Positions 1 to 9,353 of a stretch of 64,000 nt of DNA are shown piece after piece (position 1 is the first letter of the stretch; every line of letters begins with the position of its first letter). The position numbers and the translations under genes are program-made. Origin of the DNA: an uncultured Acetatifactor sp. (GTDB lineage: Bacteria; Bacillota; Clostridia; Lachnospirales; Lachnospiraceae); contig CANRLX010000005.1 in NCBI GenBank assembly GCA_947631615.1, forward strand, positions 23,217 to 87,216, given 5' to 3'. The notes beneath the pieces are model-generated. The model was not told where the DNA came from. It worked only from the letters and a program-made list of their open reading frames with translations, and searched no databases.

Positions 1-558
1 CCAAAGGATCAGCCCGTTCAGCATCCCCTGAAAAAAATCTTCTCTGCGCTCTTTCGGGATCCCCGCCAGGCAGAAGCCGCCGAAGATCAACAGGCACCAG
101 AGCGGCTCCAGGCCCTGATGGACCGAAAGAAACATCAAGAGAAACATCGCCGCGATCCCCCAAAAAAGCGGCTGTCTCAGCCCTCCCCGAACCGGCTCCC
201 GCCGTCTCTCGTGGAACAGATAGATCACCAGATATCCCCACACCACCACATTCAGGACCGCCGTGATCCAGGGGCCGGAGTAAAGCCAAAAGCGGTGCCA
301 AAACACACAGAGAAACGGCACCAGGACCGCACAGGCCGCCGTCCACCACAGATAGACCTTGTGACGGAAGCGCCCCCACTCCAGAGACGGGACGAGCAGC
401 GCTGCGACCACCAGGCCGGTGCAGTTCGCCGCCGCCATCTGGACCGTGCCCTCCGCGCTTCCCCTCCTCTGGTCAATGACGCCGAACAAAAAGAAGCAGA
501 GCATATACCAAAGCATGTACCTTGCCTTTTTCCATTTTTTCAAGCACTGATCCCGCAT
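1..558 (-). CDS. Membrane protein, 3' end cut by the window
   Basis: A minus-strand reading frame of 186 codons stays open to base 1, so the C-terminus lies outside the window. The start ATG at 558 is preceded by a GGAAGGGG-type ribosome binding site. The protein begins MRDQCLKKWKK and then has several hydrophobic segments (around residues 15-27, 41-57, 70-87, 95-115 and 133-165) separated by short Arg-rich loops, so it is a polytopic membrane protein. I do not recognise a family. Its place directly downstream of a GT39-like gene on the same strand suggests surface-glycan work, for example a polymerase or ligase, but this rests only on context. Confidence 0.6.
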   Translation of the reverse strand, partial: MRDQCLKKWKKARYMLWYMLCFFLFGVIDQRRGSAEGTVQMAAANCTGLVVAALLVPSLEWGRFRHKVYLWWTAACAVLVPFLCVFWHRFWLYSGPWITAVLNVVVWGYLVIYLFHERRREPVRGGLRQPLFWGIAAMFLLMFLSVHQGLEPLWCLLIFGGFCLAGIPKERREDFFQGMLNGLILW

Positions 559-593
559 AAACGTTATGCCCCTTCCATCCGACCGCCCTCCGT

Positions 594-2213
594 CTACCCT
601 GCGGCAGGCGTCAGGATGACAAAATCTCCCTTGCGTTCCAGGATCCGATAGGTAAATTTCAGATATTGCAGATCCTCCTGATGTACCAGAAACAGGGTCT
701 TGTCGTCCAAGACAGGCTCCTGTCCGTCCATCGTCCTCATATTTAAAAAGTGATACCTTTCCGAATAGGGGAGCAGCCTCCGTCCCCCCGTCACATCGCT
801 TTTCTCCTGATAGTAAAGTGCGTCGATCTCACAGGAATACTGCGTCAAAATCTCCGCCATCTCCCGATTAAACTGCCATCCCATGTTCCCCGTGACGTAC
901 AGCGTATCATATTCCTCCATCCGGTCGGCATCCCTTGCCGCCTCCAAAAAATCTTCATTGTAGTAGATCCTGCTCTCCTCGCGAAAGTCCGTAAAGTAAG
1001 TAAACAGAAACCAAACGGCGCAGAGCCCGTACACGCAGGCGGCCGCCGGCACAAAAAGCTTCGCGCGGCTCCGCAGCCGCTTTGCCGTCCACCACAGCCC
1101 GTACCCGCACAACATGATCATCGGGTAAAAGATGATATTGATCCGGTTCACATTCACCTGGTAGGTGATGATCCCCACCCACACGCCGGTGACAAAAAAG
1201 CCCCACAGCGCAAGATCCCTCGTCTTGCGCGCCGGCTCCCGCTCCCGAAAGAGCCTCCGCGTAAACGAAACGGCCCCGATCGCCAGAAAGGGAATGGACA
1301 CATGGTACATGGGCCCAAACTGCGGCAGCGCATTCACCACATAGTCCGGCATCTGGAGGAATATCCGGCTGAACAGATACCAGAGATTGCTTCCCAGCTG
1401 CGCCAGGGAAAAATGCAGAAAGAGAATATCGTTTCCGCGCACGCTCTCCGGAAAACGGCTCATGGTAAAAAGCGGCGTCTCGATGGTCTCCCAGTGAAAC
1501 AGATTGATGGCCATGACCAGCATCTCCGGCAGCGCCACCGCGCAGAAGATCAGCGCGCACCACAGGACCTCCCGCAGCAGAAGCTGTCCCTTCTTAAGAC
1601 ACCACAGGGCAAACACCGCGAGGAAGGGGATCACCGAATAGACCGCGATTCCGTAGCAGTAAAAGGTCAGCCCGAAAAAGACCATGGACAGATACAAAAA
1701 CCTCCGCTTCTTAAGTCCCAGCAGGAGAAGATAAAACGCCAGCAGAAAGACATGGGGAAACAAATTGCAGTCCAGCGACCATCTGCTCTGCATAAAATGC
1801 CAGGGGTTTATGGCAGTCAGGGCCAGAAAGAGAAGTCCCATCCCGGGGGAGAAAAGCCTCTTCCCCACCAGATACATAAGCGCCATCGCGCCGCAGCTTA
1901 CAAGCAGCATGGGCAGGCGCACCGCCGTCAAGGTCAGTCCCCCCACCCTCAGAAAGGGCACCATAAGGTAGGACAAAAGCACGCTCATCTGGCTGACCTG
2001 CCACGCGGAAAAGTGTACCGGAAGCCGCACGCCGAACCGGTCCGTTCCGTAGCGGGAGAGCGCCCAGGCATCCACCGCGCCCATCGCCTCGTCCTGGTTC
2101 ACTCCCGCCGGCACACTGCCAAACGCGATACACCGGAGCAGGATCCCCACAGACAGGATCCCCCAAAATAAAATTTGTTCTCTGCTCACGCGGAGCCGTC
2201 CCGACCTTCGCAT
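594..2213 (-). CDS. GT-C membrane glycosyltransferase (GT39/PMT-like)
   Basis: This is a polytopic protein of about 539 residues. Near the N-terminus, in the first extracytoplasmic loop, it has NQDEAMGAVDAWAL, the acidic D-E motif expected of the ArnT/PMT (GT39) superfamily. About ten hydrophobic segments follow, then a soluble C-terminal region of roughly 120 residues. Family members move a sugar from a polyprenyl-phosphate donor to an acceptor on the outer face of the membrane; donor and acceptor cannot be told here. I place the start at 2213 (MRRSGRL) because it lies next to the stop of the upstream gene at 2215. An in-frame ATG at 2249 would overlap that gene by 35 bases. It is part of the minus-strand glycan operon. 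Confidence 0.8.
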   Translation of the reverse strand: MRRSGRLRVSREQILFWGILSVGILLRCIAFGSVPAGVNQDEAMGAVDAWALSRYGTDRFGVRLPVHFSAWQVSQMSVLLSYLMVPFLRVGGLTLTAVRLPMLLVSCGAMALMYLVGKRLFSPGMGLLFLALTAINPWHFMQSRWSLDCNLFPHVFLLAFYLLLLGLKKRRFLYLSMVFFGLTFYCYGIAVYSVIPFLAVFALWCLKKGQLLLREVLWCALIFCAVALPEMLVMAINLFHWETIETPLFTMSRFPESVRGNDILFLHFSLAQLGSNLWYLFSRIFLQMPDYVVNALPQFGPMYHVSIPFLAIGAVSFTRRLFREREPARKTRDLALWGFFVTGVWVGIITYQVNVNRINIIFYPMIMLCGYGLWWTAKRLRSRAKLFVPAAACVYGLCAVWFLFTYFTDFREESRIYYNEDFLEAARDADRMEEYDTLYVTGNMGWQFNREMAEILTQYSCEIDALYYQEKSDVTGGRRLLPYSERYHFLNMRTMDGQEPVLDDKTLFLVHQEDLQYLKFTYRILERKGDFVILTPAAG

Positions 2214-2214
2214 C

Positions 2215-3582
2215 CTAAAATCCCGCCAGTTCCTTTCCCTGCAGCGCATACATCAGAAAATTGACGCCGCAGACAAGGTGATAGAAAAACACCGCCCATT
2301 CCGCCGCCACAAAAACCACCTTAACGCTTCTTCGCCACTGCAGCGTATTCTTCCACATCAAAAGAAGCGTCATCAAAAACACAAAGAACATACCGTGCAT
2401 ATAGCCCCATGAAAAGTTGGCGTGGAGCATACGAAACCCCTTCTCATAAAGGCACAGAAACATTGCCGTGGCCGTCAGATACACAAGCCAGGCAAACCGA
2501 TAATACCGGTTTCTCAGAAGCTCCTTCCCATTTAACACCAAAACCCCAATGGGAAGCGCCATCCCCATCAGGATGCTGAGCGGGATGTTTCCGGTGTAAT
2601 TGCTCCACACCCTGGCGAAAGCAAACCCGATCCCCGTCTCCTCCCCCAGCGCGTTGGATCCGGAAAACACCCCGAAAAACTGATACAAAAGATCCAAACC
2701 CGTGGGAATCATGGTCACGCACAGGCAGACCGCATAAGGGAGACTCCTTCCCCTGCTCCGGATTCCCTGTCCCACAAGCAACAGCCCTATGACAGGCACC
2801 ACCACCATGGTAAAGCTCGGCTTGGTGAGCGTGGTGAGAAAGAGACTCAGCGCAAACGGAATACAGTCCCTCCACGGGAAAGCCCCAAAGACCTCCCGCC
2901 AGCCCGAGGCGCCTCTCTCCCGCCAGAGCCCCTCCAGATCGGAAAGCATCCGGCAACCCTCAAAAAAGCAAACGACCGCAAACGGCCTGGTCGCCAGATA
3001 AGTGGCGTTCCAGATGGGATTGGGCGTATAGATCCCCATGCAGCGGTACGCGTAGTCAAATCCGAAAAAAGAAGTGTTCTTGGGGGAATACAGATTCCCC
3101 AGAAGAAACAGGGCAAAGGTGAGGAAGGTGGCAGCCGGCCCGATCCACCGCTCTCCCTCCTGCGCCTCGGCGCTTCCGAACAGGAGCGCGCGCAGTCCGC
3201 GGCACAGATATCCCTGCGTGATCCAAAGCCCAAGCCCGTTCAAAAGGGCCGTGGTGACAGCCACCGCAAGCGGCGCACCGCAGATCCAGGACAGCGCTTT
3301 GGCCACGGAAAAAAACAACGGATAGGGAAACTCATACTCGCCCGCCACACCGCGCACCTTGTCCACATAGGCGGGCATATCGGACACAAAATCCGGCACC
3401 TCATAGCACTGCATGACAAACAGATACAGCGTCACCGCGGTATAGAGAACAAGCAACAGCAGGAATACAAACCTGCCCGCCGTACTCTGCCGTCTCCACT
3501 CCCCGGCCCAGGCGCCAAGCCAGCCCGAAAGCCCTGTTTTCTTTGTATGCTCTGCCGCTCTGCGGCCCACCGTCTGCTGCAT
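2215..3582 (-). CDS. Polytopic membrane protein, paralogue of the one at 17454-18758
   Basis: This 455-residue protein has about ten transmembrane segments. Blocks such as YEFPYPLFFSVAKAL, TKPSFTMVVVPVIGLL, LYEKGFRMLHANFSWGYM and HGMFFVFLMTLLL are shared almost word for word with the 17454-18758 product, so the two are clear paralogues. No catalytic motif is certain. A membrane glycosyltransferase or flippase-like role is plausible from the size, the topology and the neighbours (GT39-like gene downstream, sugar aminotransferase upstream). The ATG at 3582 follows an AGGGCGAT stretch. Confidence 0.7.
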   Translation of the reverse strand: MQQTVGRRAAEHTKKTGLSGWLGAWAGEWRRQSTAGRFVFLLLLVLYTAVTLYLFVMQCYEVPDFVSDMPAYVDKVRGVAGEYEFPYPLFFSVAKALSWICGAPLAVAVTTALLNGLGLWITQGYLCRGLRALLFGSAEAQEGERWIGPAATFLTFALFLLGNLYSPKNTSFFGFDYAYRCMGIYTPNPIWNATYLATRPFAVVCFFEGCRMLSDLEGLWRERGASGWREVFGAFPWRDCIPFALSLFLTTLTKPSFTMVVVPVIGLLLVGQGIRSRGRSLPYAVCLCVTMIPTGLDLLYQFFGVFSGSNALGEETGIGFAFARVWSNYTGNIPLSILMGMALPIGVLVLNGKELLRNRYYRFAWLVYLTATAMFLCLYEKGFRMLHANFSWGYMHGMFFVFLMTLLLMWKNTLQWRRSVKVVFVAAEWAVFFYHLVCGVNFLMYALQGKELAGF

Positions 3583-3602
3583 ATCGCCCTACCCCGAATC
3601 CT

Positions 3603-4706
3603 CTACGAATACTGATTGCACAACCGGATCACCCGTTCCGCCTCCTCGTCCGTCATCTCGGGGAAGAGGGGCAGCGTCACACAGTGGGACGAAAGGTACT
3701 CCGCATTGGGACAGTCTCCCTCCCGATACCCCAGGTGCGCGTATGCCTTCTGCAGGTGGCAGGGCACCGGATAGTGCATATTGCACTCCACATCCGCCTC
3801 CGCCATATAGCGCACAAAATCCTCGTGATCCGGCACCGTGACCACAAACAGGTGGTACACCGGCGTGGTATTCTCCGGATGCCTCTGCATGGTGATCCGG
3901 GGATTTTGAATCTCCCTCAGATACCGCTCGCTGATCCTTTGTCTGCGCCTGGTCCACTCGGGAAGGAAGCGCAGGCTCACGGAGAGCACCGCCCCCTGAA
4001 TCCCCTCCAGACGGTAATTGTAGCCGATCTCATCGTGGTAATACCGCACATCGCAGCCCTGGTTTTTGAGCCGCGTGATATGGTCGTAATATTCCTTTTT
4101 GTCGCAGGTCACACTGCCGCCCTCCCCGAAAGCGTACAGATTCTTGCCGGGATAGAAGCTGAAGCATCCCATCTCCCCCAGGGTGCCCACGTTTTTCCCC
4201 TCAAACTTTGCGCCGTGGGCCTGCGCGCAGTCCTCTACCACAAACAGGCCGTTTTTTTCCGCAACGGCTTGGATGCCGGAAACGTCAAAGGGCTGGCCGT
4301 AGAGATGCACCCCGATGATCCCCTTGGTGCGCTCCGTGATCTTCTTTGCGACATCCGCCGGATCGATCTCCCAGGTGTCGGCGGTACAGTCCGCAAACAC
4401 CGGAGTCGCGCCGGTGTAGCTCACGCCCCAGGCGGTGGCAATGTACGTGTTCGCCGGCACGATCACCTCGTCGCCGGGTCCGACGCCCAGCGCCAGCATC
4501 GCGCAGTGGAGCGCCGAGGTGCCGTTGTTCACGCCGCAGGCGTACCGGCTGCCCACATATTCCGCAAACTCTCGGTCGAACGCATCCGCATACTTCCCTC
4601 CGGAAAACGCCGTCTCCCCGCACACTCTGCCGATGGCATCCAGATACTCCTGCCTGTGCGCCTCAAAATCTCTCGTCAGATCGATCCTCTTCAAATGCTG
4701 TGCCAT
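3603..4706 (-). CDS. DegT/DnrJ/EryC1/StrS sugar aminotransferase
   Basis: This is a 367-residue PLP-dependent enzyme of the family that transaminates keto-sugar nucleotides. The PLP lysine is K188 in [16 protein letters not shown]. The upstream VVEDCAQAHGA (about 157-167) holds the Asp and Gln that contact the cofactor. VPANTYIATAWGV and YRLEGIQGAVL are also typical. The start is ATG 4706 behind GGAGAG; the longer in-frame extension to 4739 has no ribosome binding site. Its substrate may come from the 4,6-dehydratase at 13554-14546, but that is inference. It is followed by two GT2 genes on the same strand. Confidence 0.9.
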   Translation of the reverse strand: MAQHLKRIDLTRDFEAHRQEYLDAIGRVCGETAFSGGKYADAFDREFAEYVGSRYACGVNNGTSALHCAMLALGVGPGDEVIVPANTYIATAWGVSYTGATPVFADCTADTWEIDPADVAKKITERTKGIIGVHLYGQPFDVSGIQAVAEKNGLFVVEDCAQAHGAKFEGKNVGTLGEMGCFSFYPGKNLYAFGEGGSVTCDKKEYYDHITRLKNQGCDVRYYHDEIGYNYRLEGIQGAVLSVSLRFLPEWTRRRQRISERYLREIQNPRITMQRHPENTTPVYHLFVVTVPDHEDFVRYMAEADVECNMHYPVPCHLQKAYAHLGYREGDCPNAEYLSSHCVTLPLFPEMTDEEAERVIRLCNQYS

Positions 4707-4791
4707 ATGCCACTCTCCTTGTCCGCCAACCGTATGCACGGTAACCTTTTTCTCTCTTCCTCAAGCCTTGCAAAGAGCTCCATAAAAACGC

Positions 4792-5505
4792 CTAGAGGTA
4801 AAACTCCTTCCAAAGCCTGGCGATCTGCACCAGGTAATTGCAGACCGTCTTGAACACCTTCACCGTGGTGTTGTAATCCTCCTGCCACTCCACCGGATAA
4901 TCCAGCACCCTCACGCCGCTTTTCTCCGCCCGCAGCAGAAACTCGATCATATAGAACCATCCGTTGTCGTCGCTGCACTGTGCGATCAGAGACTTGGCCG
5001 TGCCGCTCCGCACAAAGGTAAAACCGCAGATCGCATCCGTGGACTTCATCCGCAGAAACACCTTCAGCAAAATCAAAAGCCCCTGGGACGTGATCTTGCG
5101 ATACCATTTGCGCCCCCGCGTGTCCGACTCCCTGGCGAAGCGGCTGCCGTTGATGTACTCCACCTCCCGCTGTGTCTCAAACAGATGGATGGCCTCCCCC
5201 AGGTGCCGGATGTTCGTGGACAGGTCAATGTCCATATAGCCCACCACGTCTCCGCGGCTCAGCTCCACGCCCCGCCGAAAGGCGGCGCCCACACCGCGCA
5301 CCTGGATGCGCTCATACTGCACCTTCTCATACTTTTCACACAGCATCCCCGCGATCTGGGGCGTCTCGTCCTCCGAACCGTTGTCCACGATAAGAATCTC
5401 GTAGTCCTGAAAATCGATCTTCCGCAGATACTCCACCGTCCGCGTCACGCCGCTCTCCAGCCTAAGTCTTTCATTCAATACCGGAAAAATAATCGTAAGC
5501 ATCAT
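4792..5505 (-). CDS. GT2 glycosyltransferase (DPM1-like)
   Basis: This is a 237-residue GT-A fold enzyme. It opens with TIIFPVLNERLRLESGV, the usual donor-binding strand of GT2 polyprenyl-phosphate glycosyltransferases. LIVDNGSEDETPQIA follows, then MDIDLSTN as the metal-binding D-x-D region at about residues 91-98. No transmembrane segments are evident. The likely role is transfer of a hexose from an NDP-sugar, possibly to undecaprenyl phosphate to feed the GT-C enzymes nearby. Its start overlaps the stop of the next gene upstream by four bases (5502-5505), which indicates translational coupling. Confidence 0.85.
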   Translation of the reverse strand: MMLTIIFPVLNERLRLESGVTRTVEYLRKIDFQDYEILIVDNGSEDETPQIAGMLCEKYEKVQYERIQVRGVGAAFRRGVELSRGDVVGYMDIDLSTNIRHLGEAIHLFETQREVEYINGSRFARESDTRGRKWYRKITSQGLLILLKVFLRMKSTDAICGFTFVRSGTAKSLIAQCSDDNGWFYMIEFLLRAEKSGVRVLDYPVEWQEDYNTTVKVFKTVCNYLVQIARLWKEFYL

Positions 5506-6455
5506 TTGGTCAGTTTCTCCACTCCTTCTACCACATAGCGCTGCCGTTTAAAGCTCATGCTCAGAATGACGGACAAATATTTAAAGATCAGCGTCAGCAT
5601 CACCGACATCATAAAGAAACCGAAGGACAGAAGCGCCATAATGGACAGCCAGCCCTCCACAGGCCGCACCGTGCTGAAGATGGAGTACACGATATAGCCG
5701 AACATGATGATCAGCGCCCCGAAGAGCACGATGCTCACCGCCAGGGAAAGCCGCTCCAGCACATCCGTAAAGATGATGATGGTATCTCCGGCCAGCGTGC
5801 TGCGGCTGCCCCTCTCCTCCTGGTTCCTGCTCCGGTGTGACACGACCGTCCTGCGGTTGTCATAGGTGATGGTATCCGTCTTCAGGCCGCAGTTCATATA
5901 CATCGCCTTGCGGTAGGGGATATAGGTATTCATCTGGTTCACCCGGTTGACCGCCCTGCGGGAGACCACGCGAAACCGCTCCTGGCGGAGCTTGCTCCGG
6001 TAATGGCTGCCCCAGTTGTAGAGCGCATAGAACAGACGGGAGCTGAGATCCACCCCGTAGAGGGGCGCCGCCGCCACCACATCGTAGCCCTCCAGCGCGC
6101 GCTGATAAACCTTCATGATCAGCTCCTCGTCAAAATCCAGCTGGCACTTGTCAAACTCAAACAAAAAGTCTCCCACCGCCAGGTCGCTTCCGGCGTTCAT
6201 AGCGGTCTCCACTCCCTGATAAAAGCTTAAGTTGATCATGCTGACCACCGGCGGCCGCTCCAGCTCCTCCAAAAAGGCGTGGATCTGCTCCAGCGTGTCG
6301 TCGGTACAGCCGTCGTTGACACACACGATCTCGTATTTTTCAAAATGTTCCCGCATCGTCTGACAGATCCTGCGCAGGAAGCCTCGGACAGCGCTCCCCT
6401 CGTTGTGCAGATAAATGACGCAGGACACGAAATTTTTCTCTTTGTTCGGTTCCAT
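5502..6455 (-). CDS. GT2 glycosyltransferase with two C-terminal TM segments
   Basis: This is a protein of about 317 residues in the GT2 (DPM/GtrB-like) layout. The N-terminal GT-A domain has SCVIYLHNEGSAVRGFL and CVNDGCTDDTLEQI, and two strong hydrophobic helices lie near the C-terminus. GtrB-type enzymes with this architecture load a sugar onto polyprenyl phosphate. The start at 6455 (MEPNKEKNF) sits behind an AAGGAGAAGG site; the extension to 6500 would overlap the neighbour and has no ribosome binding site. It is coupled by overlap to the downstream GT2 gene. Confidence 0.85.
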   Translation of the reverse strand: MEPNKEKNFVSCVIYLHNEGSAVRGFLRRICQTMREHFEKYEIVCVNDGCTDDTLEQIHAFLEELERPPVVSMINLSFYQGVETAMNAGSDLAVGDFLFEFDKCQLDFDEELIMKVYQRALEGYDVVAAAPLYGVDLSSRLFYALYNWGSHYRSKLRQERFRVVSRRAVNRVNQMNTYIPYRKAMYMNCGLKTDTITYDNRRTVVSHRSRNQEERGSRSTLAGDTIIIFTDVLERLSLAVSIVLFGALIIMFGYIVYSIFSTVRPVEGWLSIMALLSFGFFMMSVMLTLIFKYLSVILSMSFKRQRYVVEGVEKLTK

Positions 6456-6496
6456 AGGGCACCTTCTCCTTCCGTCTATGCCTGACCGCCGCGCGG

Positions 6497-7627
6497 TCAA
6501 TCCAGATACTCGTCCAGATCGTACACCGTGTTGATCTTGCCCGACAGCACGCTGATAAAAGTGGGATCCGTTGAAACGCTCCGAATCACCGTCGGTCTGG
6601 AATCGTCTATCTCGGAAGCCTTTAGGATCGGCTTCATGGAAAAGAGCGATCTCTCATAGGCAAACTGGTATTCCTCCCTCATATACTTGCGCGCCAGCGC
6701 CGACATATATTCCCAGGCGCTCTCCGGCTTTCTGTCGCAAACATCGCAGTTTCCCAGCCACCCTTCCCGACAGAGCCCCTCCTCCGTACAGGGAAACCGC
6801 GGGATCGTGTCGTAGCTGGTGTCGTGGGGGGTAAAGGTCACGGAGGTTAAGGAGTGACAGCCCGTCTTTCCAAAGGGCATGATGGAGAAAAACGGCCCGT
6901 CCATCACCGTGAGGCCCACATCCTTCAGCCGGTCGTTTACACGGCAGAGAATGATCTCACAGAGCTCATACTTTAAGCCAAAGGACTCTGTGGCGGCTCC
7001 CTCCACCCGGGCGAGCACCTGATTCACCGAGGCGTAGGTGGCATTCAGCACAAAGGGCGCCTCATAGCGCTCCTCCCGCCCCTCGTGCAGAGCCGTGACC
7101 TCATAGCTTCTCTCCCCCTTTGCGATGCGGGATATCCGCCGCCCGTAACAGATCTTCACACCGGCATATCCCGCCAGCTCCTCCAAAAAGTAATCCCGCA
7201 GAATGTGGGCGTCGTAGGTGTACTCCCTGGTGAGGAACGCCCCGTCGCAGCTCCCCTCCTTAAAGTACTCCTCCACAGGGAGCTGTTTGCACGGGATCCC
7301 CGCGTCCCTGCAGAATTTTTGAAACTCCTTGGCGTCCGTCCACGAGAAATGGCCGGATGTGGCATACACCTGATCGAAGTCAAACAAAATACAAAAGTCA
7401 TAGTCCTCCACGAACCGCTTAAAATAGCCGGCCGATTTCTGCGCGGTCGCCAGAGAACGGGGATAGTGATAGCCCATATGTACTCTGGCCTGATTGATGT
7501 AGGTCGCCCTGGTAAAGGGCTCCGCCTCTATTTCCAGCACCGTGACCCGCTGCCCCCTGCGGGCGCAGTACAGTGCGGCATATAAGCCGTACAAGCCGGC
7601 GCCGATAATCAGTTTATCTGTCGTCAT
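6497..7627 (-). CDS. FAD-dependent oxidoreductase (DAO-like fold)
   Basis: The 376-residue protein starts with a Rossmann FAD-binding motif (IIGAGLYGLYAA, residues about 7-18) followed by the acidic strand end VTVLEIEAEP. The rest resembles the glycine/D-amino-acid oxidase (DAO) fold, with a C-terminal glycine-poor FAD segment. The substrate is unknown. Lying inside a run of glycosyltransferases, it may oxidise a sugar nucleotide or a lipid-linked intermediate, which would be unusual for this fold. Its start overlaps the end of the upstream membrane gene by 14 bases, so the two are probably co-transcribed. Confidence 0.75.
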   Translation of the reverse strand: MTTDKLIIGAGLYGLYAALYCARRGQRVTVLEIEAEPFTRATYINQARVHMGYHYPRSLATAQKSAGYFKRFVEDYDFCILFDFDQVYATSGHFSWTDAKEFQKFCRDAGIPCKQLPVEEYFKEGSCDGAFLTREYTYDAHILRDYFLEELAGYAGVKICYGRRISRIAKGERSYEVTALHEGREERYEAPFVLNATYASVNQVLARVEGAATESFGLKYELCEIILCRVNDRLKDVGLTVMDGPFFSIMPFGKTGCHSLTSVTFTPHDTSYDTIPRFPCTEEGLCREGWLGNCDVCDRKPESAWEYMSALARKYMREEYQFAYERSLFSMKPILKASEIDDSRPTVIRSVSTDPTFISVLSGKINTVYDLDEYLD

Positions 7628-9353
7628 GAGCCGTCGTTATCCTTTCAGAGTTTTGAGGAAACAATGCCACAAAGGGCAGGAGCACCATCACGGGATACAG
7701 ATACCGCAGTTGTACCGTAGGCCCCAGAAACAGCGTGATATAGTACCCCAGCACAAAGGCTAAGGGCACCAGCATCCGCCAGCGTTTCCGGATCACCAGA
7801 TATCCCGCAAGAACCAGGTACAGATACAGGTAGCTTCCCGGGACAAAAAGATATTTGAGCACCGGCAGCTTCAGGTATGTGTTTCCGTCCGCCCACCGCT
7901 CCAGGATCTCCCGCAGGCTCTCCCATTTGGAATCCTTGTAGATCCCCCTCGGCACCAGATCCGCCTCGTACCAGTAAGTCTGCACGTAGCCGCGCCCCGT
8001 CAGCCCCTCCTGCTCGTTGATGTGCGCGTGGGACTCGTCGTTCGGGTAGAGATACCCCGCGTTGACGGCCAGAGCCGCATTGATAAAATCTCCCGGATAA
8101 TCCGAAAGCAGTCGAAAGTACGTCTCAAAAAACTCGGCGTAGCGGTATCTTACCACGTAGGTGTTGGTATGCGCCTTGACCGGATCGGTGAAATCCGCGT
8201 CATACCACCGGTATGCCCCGTCCAGCAGAAAGTCGTCGATCAGCGCCCGATCCTCCTCGCGCATCGTGTTGTCGTCCTCCGGCAGAACCCCCACGCCCCC
8301 GTGGTAGATCATGGTCCTCGCCAGCTGCTGAATGGGCATACTGAGCATTTCCCTCCGGTCCCCCTGTTTTGCCCCCGAGAGGGTAAACACCGCGGACAAA
8401 AGGAGGTTCCCCAAGAGAAAGGAGACCGCCATCGCGCCGAAAATCCTGCCCCAGAGTCTTCGGCGCGCCCTCCCGAAGAGCGCCGCCAAAAGCAGGATCA
8501 GCAGAGACACCAAAAGCGCATATTTCCCGTTGTTTCGGAAAAGGATCACCCCGACCGTGCCAAACGAAAGGACCGCGTCCGTCCCCCTCGGCCGCAGCTC
8601 GTCCCGCCCTTCCAAAAGAAGCGCGCAGAGCGCAGCCGTCATCAGAATCACAAAACCGGTAAACACCGTGTCCTTCGTCATGGTGACCGCCATATACCAG
8701 TGAAAGGGATAAAACATACCGTAGAGCAGCACCAGAAGCTGCCAGAGCGGTCTAATCAAAAAGCGGTGCAGCATGGCGATCCCGTAGGCAAAGGACGCCG
8801 CCAGAAACAAAAGCTGCAGTCCGGCATAGATACCGATCCCCACATTGGCGTCCCCAAAGACGTCCCTTCCCAAAAAGATCGCCCCGCGGATCAGGAGCGT
8901 ATGCACCAGGGGATGGTGGTCGATCAGATAGTCGTCCACGGCCTGTCCCACCTGAAGCGGCGCGTCGTAGGCACAGATGGCGGGATAATACGCCAGATAC
9001 GCCGGCAGCCAGCTGACGGCGAGAAACAGCACAGAAAGGGCAAACACTTTGGGAACGCTCAGCCCTCTCAGCCAGACAAAAAACCTCGGCTCCTTCCCTC
9101 CGATCCCCGCAAACAGGCTCCGGCATCTTCCCTCCGCCAGCGCGTAGAGAAGAAAGCAGATCCCGCCTCCCAAGAGCGCGCCAAAGAACAGACTGCACAG
9201 AAGGAGCCGTGCCACATACCCACCGGTCCAGAGAAGGTTTCCCTGTTCCGCCAGATCCTTTTCCGCCTTCCAGAAAAAGACCGTGACAAAGCCGATCAGG
9301 GCAAATAAAAGATATCCTGTTTTTTTGGAAAGAAGCTCTCTACTCTCCCGCAT
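7614..9353 (-). CDS. Large membrane protein, DUF6020-like
   Basis: This is a polytopic protein of about 579 residues with more than ten hydrophobic segments. The conserved-looking stretch YYPAICAYDAPLQVGQAV followed by DHHPLVHTLLIRG resembles the DUF6020 group of membrane proteins and, more loosely, GT-C glycosyltransferases. An extracytoplasmic segment carries MPIQQLARTM. The start ATG at 9353 has GAGGAG seven bases upstream, whereas the longer form at 9368 uses GTG without a site. It overlaps the next GT2 gene by 14 bases. A role in outer-face glycan transfer is inferred. Confidence 0.7.
   Translation of the reverse strand: MRESRELLSKKTGYLLFALIGFVTVFFWKAEKDLAEQGNLLWTGGYVARLLLCSLFFGALLGGGICFLLYALAEGRCRSLFAGIGGKEPRFFVWLRGLSVPKVFALSVLFLAVSWLPAYLAYYPAICAYDAPLQVGQAVDDYLIDHHPLVHTLLIRGAIFLGRDVFGDANVGIGIYAGLQLLFLAASFAYGIAMLHRFLIRPLWQLLVLLYGMFYPFHWYMAVTMTKDTVFTGFVILMTAALCALLLEGRDELRPRGTDAVLSFGTVGVILFRNNGKYALLVSLLILLLAALFGRARRRLWGRIFGAMAVSFLLGNLLLSAVFTLSGAKQGDRREMLSMPIQQLARTMIYHGGVGVLPEDDNTMREEDRALIDDFLLDGAYRWYDADFTDPVKAHTNTYVVRYRYAEFFETYFRLLSDYPGDFINAALAVNAGYLYPNDESHAHINEQEGLTGRGYVQTYWYEADLVPRGIYKDSKWESLREILERWADGNTYLKLPVLKYLFVPGSYLYLYLVLAGYLVIRKRWRMLVPLAFVLGYYITLFLGPTVQLRYLYPVMVLLPFVALFPQNSERITTAHDDR

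Noticed and set aside
750..2171. Long plus-strand open frame (473 codons) opposite the GT39-like gene
   Set aside because: Its product is rich in His, Arg, Pro and Gln with no domain, and it lies exactly antiparallel to a well-supported membrane protein gene. It is an artefact of GC-rich third positions.
8022..9308. Long plus-strand open frame opposite 7614-9353
   Set aside because: Composition is Arg/His/Gln/Pro-rich and low in hydrophobic residues; no ribosome binding site; antisense to a clear membrane protein gene.
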